Shown here: positions 38,301-39,261 of the stretch, piece after piece
How the letters are laid out: every line of letters starts with the position of its first letter
Position numbering within the stretch: position 1 is the stretch's first letter
Assembly (NCBI GenBank): GCA_018970485.1
Contig: JAGWWH010000015.1
Coordinates: forward strand, 1 to 39,261
Source: Pseudomonadota bacterium
Lineage (GTDB): Bacteria > Pseudomonadota > Alphaproteobacteria > Rickettsiales > UBA1997
DNA: 39,261 bases
Direction of reading: 5' to 3'
Notes under the pieces: generated by a model
Seen by the model: the letters and a program-made list of their open reading frames with translations, nothing else
Databases searched by the model: none
Told to the model about the DNA's origin: nothing
Position numbers and translations under genes: made by a program

Positions 38301-39261
38301 GGTAGAAGATTCTAAAACAAATCTCGCCATCGCTTACCTAAACTTCGTTCTCGCTGAAGCGAAACTTGCCGCTGCCGCCACAAAATCTGCCGCATCCGCA
38401 GAATCTCTCTACACGGGATTTTACGCCGATCTTCGTCTCTCAATTGAGGGAACTAAAACCAATTCTAGCATCAACACTAGCTCTGCAGTTACATCAAACA
38501 TTCTTTCTAACGGCAACCTAACCATCAGTTCTGGAATGAGTGGCCTAGGATTAGATAATACAGGAGACACCACAATAACCGGCTCCTCCCTAACCTCACA
38601 AACCGGAGACATCAACATCACCTCAAGAGGCGACACAGTAATCAACGCCAGCAAAGACACCTACAACTCCTCCACCTCAACTAAATCCTGGAGCGAAAAC
38701 CTAACCCTAGCCACCACCAACGCCGGCGGCGCAGGTGCAATGATCGACAATGCTGTAAATGCTCTACAAGCATCTCTAGGACTAGCGATGAGCAAAGCCA
38801 AAGGAGACACATCTTCGACCACCTACAACAACTCAATCCTCAACGCAAACTCAGGAACCATAAAAATAAACTCCCTCAACAACGCGACGATCGAAGGCGC
38901 CAATCTCCTCGCAGAAAATATCGAATTAAACACGGTCGGAGATCTAACTGTTGAGAGTCTCCAAAACTCCTACAAAGAAAAAGGAAGTAGCTTCGGAATG
39001 AATCTAGGAATAGGGGGCGGATCAAGCAAAGGATCAGCAAACGGAAGTATCGGAATCAACTACTCTTCAAACAAAACCGATCGTCTCTGGACTGACAATC
39101 AAACATCAATTCTTGGCACAAACTCCGTCACGATTAACACTGGAGATAACACCAACCTCAAAGGCGCATTAATCGCTAACATCACCAACGCCTCGTCATT
39201 GCGAGGAGCCGAAGGCGACGCGGCAATCCATTTTAATTCCAGCGCAATCGATGGCGGTAAT
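32350..39261 (+). CDS. Giant two-partner-secretion exoprotein, filamentous haemagglutinin/CdiA type (3' end outside window)
   Basis: An open frame of 2304 codons with no stop, reaching the window end. A signal peptide MLHRIISYLTLASFLFAQFF (cleaved after AYA, about residue 27) precedes a TPS domain with the hallmark NPNGITCAGCGF (142-153). The rest is a beta-helix of haemagglutinin repeats (ITSSSLITNSGDLSINSSGS and the like) with a conserved KSVVWFEE...PKVYLSQ segment near 897-920 and a helical insert near 1946-2023. Such proteins are exported by a TpsB/FhaC pore and act as adhesins or carry a C-terminal toxin. Codons are strikingly C-ending (AAC, ATC, ACC), unlike neighbours. Two genomic repeats are translated in frame (residues 1054-1081 and 2282-2295). 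No TpsB gene is in the window. Confidence 0.95.
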   Translation, partial: MLHRIISYLTLASFLFAQFFSFGIAYADDLPITPDGTTSTFVTQTASGIDQINIAAPNSSGLSHNKFTDYNVNTSGQILNNFSGSPTDVTATQIGGLVTANSNLSTSGSASIILNEVTSNNVSQLLGYTEIAGARADLIIANPNGITCAGCGFINVSRLGIIGGKSEFDASGNLGFELTETANTQLAIPIITISGLGLDASTTTSADIVASGVKLISSIYGGTDTDLTIQTGDGKYDYTSKSITSSTTYQAPSTTEPLFAIDASNLAKIQSGRIFLIATKEGLGVNMAAEILAGNSVQIDANGDVYYSNISAGESVDIKSSSHAELVEAASVIAPTITIEADELNNSGLLLANNQYLTVNSLANSGGIFSTALLDINLNGNDYNITEGELLANQLKITARNITNNINLYASDSLSLTASADITNYGEIASVGTQTLTANNLTNNSMITSGGDLDFIITNDLTNNRLSTILAMGDVSVKSSEAGDDGLYKINNFLNNSAHIESFAGNIAINAKDFTNKRDAQDLGIATVTKTEENKVWYEDEERFYEHGEYASDPIYRVNHGFSGIDFSKSTDLPYYENIAYTLYDGRGGASHYDSFIRKITQIKNQADENNKNSTIQAAGNLIINSDQLTNSNAEITAFNDINITTDTLNNKSTAIKSTFRHYCGAIDGVCILYKITYDESGNKIYTESGGFYTELGEYYEFESTSSFIPSLITAKNNLTITAPTKVDNGEDQGLETEDSALTNQSDFSTADAFTDDDLNDLITNGNLTDLTDLTNQLSDSLFAKNPTPSPLAPLYETRSQFLDQSQFKGSDYYFSIIGYDPDTVNHTILIGDNFFTYKLIEKQLAEINRASGNSFFSSSSNILIKELMDNALELKTDLALTSNITLSKDIVNNLKKSVVWFEEITLADGTKVLAPKVYLSQTDRATIASNQNTNTSGAIISAKNLSINSGDFNNSGLIIASNDLSITTSNNLTNSGILKAGNDLTLNTSYGDLISSPSLIKLAAISATNNLTLNSARNLTLSNTLLTSGNKLTLNSVGDINISNNRGSVSSIMLRQAQHDSKAVTQNDSEAVTLSLSKSGVSSSSVSSLSSISPTSSISSTSSTTTSDLKDNAATARSAAIFNAGTDIEINSGGSINIANNYSQAGGSIFLNAVGDINNSNYVIQADNNVVMTATNINNISTATTAAQATLNPTSIEAGAMVSLDAANNITNIGATIKGGDLVYLTAGNNIVNKALIEYNINGEKTYSSGLSSTQTASNFTTSTLDDTGTSTSDTNLLNSNANYIRSNLIAQGSIESEGNIVLVAGNNLNNIGSKITSTGSTLLEATNGDVNITTSILRDRTVESGGSRRRSWTRTTDTTTNLESEITSGGDLYLTSGANDINITGSSLTSTNNTEITAANDVNIYAAQNTSYNSFSSSKKGLTSQSTSSSVSGSVTNILSELTAGDDLSITSNTGNINLIGTKLTATNAALKSADEVNIYSVADTSYSYSQRSRSNGLGGLTSAILTPIGESLVQGLPVMGTLLTGDLSSSSAVAQNQKLTNQLANINVTGDLTLTSNNDMNLVGTSLSGDSASLTSTTGDINIANVKDSEYSYSDSKNSRVTASSIIAGEIQYAFALASSAVTFLNPTLLPDQKASKIKDNYDSVKELPQRQETHIRESQDETIIASTLNFNNLTLNSGSDTNITSSSLITNSGDLSINSSGSTNILTATENDFTNSFDSKKTPSIYAAIGNGITQTFNSAMPNFGHSGSDETSNNKLEELAYDTDSFRSSNSTSTNIASTLNSSGDLNITSTNNNLISGSSLDANNITITATNGTNIITSVADTSSTSTSSTSQDYANASLEYNRGRASANSNSEVAENTTTTTTTTQKQSELTAANNITITSKDDLSILSSNLTTDSGAISLTSSEGNVNILALANTTSTTSETKTGTQTLSAGIGNAHVDTAYAADDLVKAGKAFKDAKTDLNHMETLYKNGQADKEAVEDSKTNLAIAYLNFVLAEAKLAAAATKSAASAESLYTGFYADLRLSIEGTKTNSSINTSSAVTSNILSNGNLTISSGMSGLGLDNTGDTTITGSSLTSQTGDINITSRGDTVINASKDTYNSSTSTKSWSENLTLATTNAGGAGAMIDNAVNALQASLGLAMSKAKGDTSSTTYNNSILNANSGTIKINSLNNATIEGANLLAENIELNTVGDLTVESLQNSYKEKGSSFGMNLGIGGGSSKGSANGSIGINYSSNKTDRLWTDNQTSILGTNSVTINTGDNTNLKGALIANITNASSLRGAEGDAAIHFNSSAIDGGN
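35508..35590 (+). repeat. Mosaic dispersed repeat inside the haemagglutinin coding sequence
   Basis: Two inverted units, CATGCT-tcgacaagctc-AGCATG (35508-35530) and CACTCT-gagcctgtcga-AGAGTG (35568-35590), are the same element in opposite orientation with compensating changes in both stem arms. Between them is a 24-nt-period tandem duplication starting TGACTCCAAAGCAGTCACTC (35529, 35553). The whole element is read in frame as MLRQAQHDSKAVTQNDSEAV and onward, followed by a Ser/Thr-rich run. Confidence 0.85.
39194..39236 (+). repeat. GTCATTGCGAGGAGC-family repeat inside the haemagglutinin coding sequence
   Basis: CGTCATTGCGAGGAGCCGAA, continuing to GGCAATCCATTTTAA, matches the intergenic copy at 19-58 in reverse orientation. 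It is translated in frame as ASSLRGAEGDAAIHFNS, replacing part of a haemagglutinin repeat after LKGALIANIT, and the frame stays open. Confidence 0.85.

Noticed and set aside
32730-38660. Many minus-strand open frames of 60-100 residues opposite the haemagglutinin gene
   Set aside because: They lie antisense to one uninterrupted 2304-codon frame with strong family motifs, and reflect its biased composition. None has a recognisable domain.

Overview
The window is a compact, AT-rich stretch of bacterial chromosome, most likely from an alphaproteobacterium. A separately encoded short transhydrogenase subunit (PntAA2 type), a Cox11/CtaG-like copper chaperone, an AddA-like helicase, a MAPEG protein and a GspF/PilC protein all fit that group. 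In-frame repeat insertions and repeat-rich gaps recall Rickettsiales. ArgF, PanB and ThiC suggest it is less reduced than Rickettsia itself. This placement is inference; the window contains no 16S rRNA gene.

Layout. 1-2383, minus strand: glpX, rpmG with a terminator, and argF. 2466-7817, plus strand: a tight murG - RodZ-like - AsmA-like - panB run. 7814-9231, minus strand: ctaG/cox11 and a UDP-glucuronate decarboxylase. 9292-13696, plus strand: a glycan cassette made of a GT2 glycosyltransferase, a frameshifted methyltransferase and two multi-pass GT-C-like membrane proteins. 13680-15599: thrS. 15693-15768: tRNA-Ala. 15935-19201, minus strand: MAPEG, photolyase, a GNAT acetyltransferase, a small basic protein, and mazF/mazE. 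19389-22541, minus strand: an unknown membrane-anchored protein, thiC and pntAA2. 22707-22780: tRNA-Gln, followed by a 122-nt inverted-repeat element that folds on paper like a cloverleaf. 22993-24776: yifB/comM facing a small DUF1640-like coiled-coil protein. 24850-29582, plus strand: addA-like helicase, purN, def and gspF/pilC, closely spaced. 29625-32089: a flavin reductase with a large insertion, a quinone oxidoreductase and a DEDDy exonuclease. 32350 to the window end: the first 2304 codons of a giant two-partner-secretion exoprotein (filamentous haemagglutinin/CdiA type), with no stop codon seen.

Genes that belong together. murG, the RodZ-like gene and the AsmA-like gene form an envelope-building unit. 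The decarboxylase, GT2, methyltransferase and GT-C genes look like a surface-glycan or lipid-linked sugar locus. The haemagglutinin is the main accessory feature. Its codons are C-rich, unlike its neighbours, and two genomic repeat families have been absorbed into its reading frame.

The strongest leads are the in-frame repeats in the haemagglutinin, the low-complexity palindrome-bearing insertion in the flavin reductase, the His-rich loop in peptide deformylase, the AddA-like protein ending right after helicase motif VI, and the structured element beside tRNA-Gln. No IS transposase, CRISPR array, phage gene or rRNA was seen.
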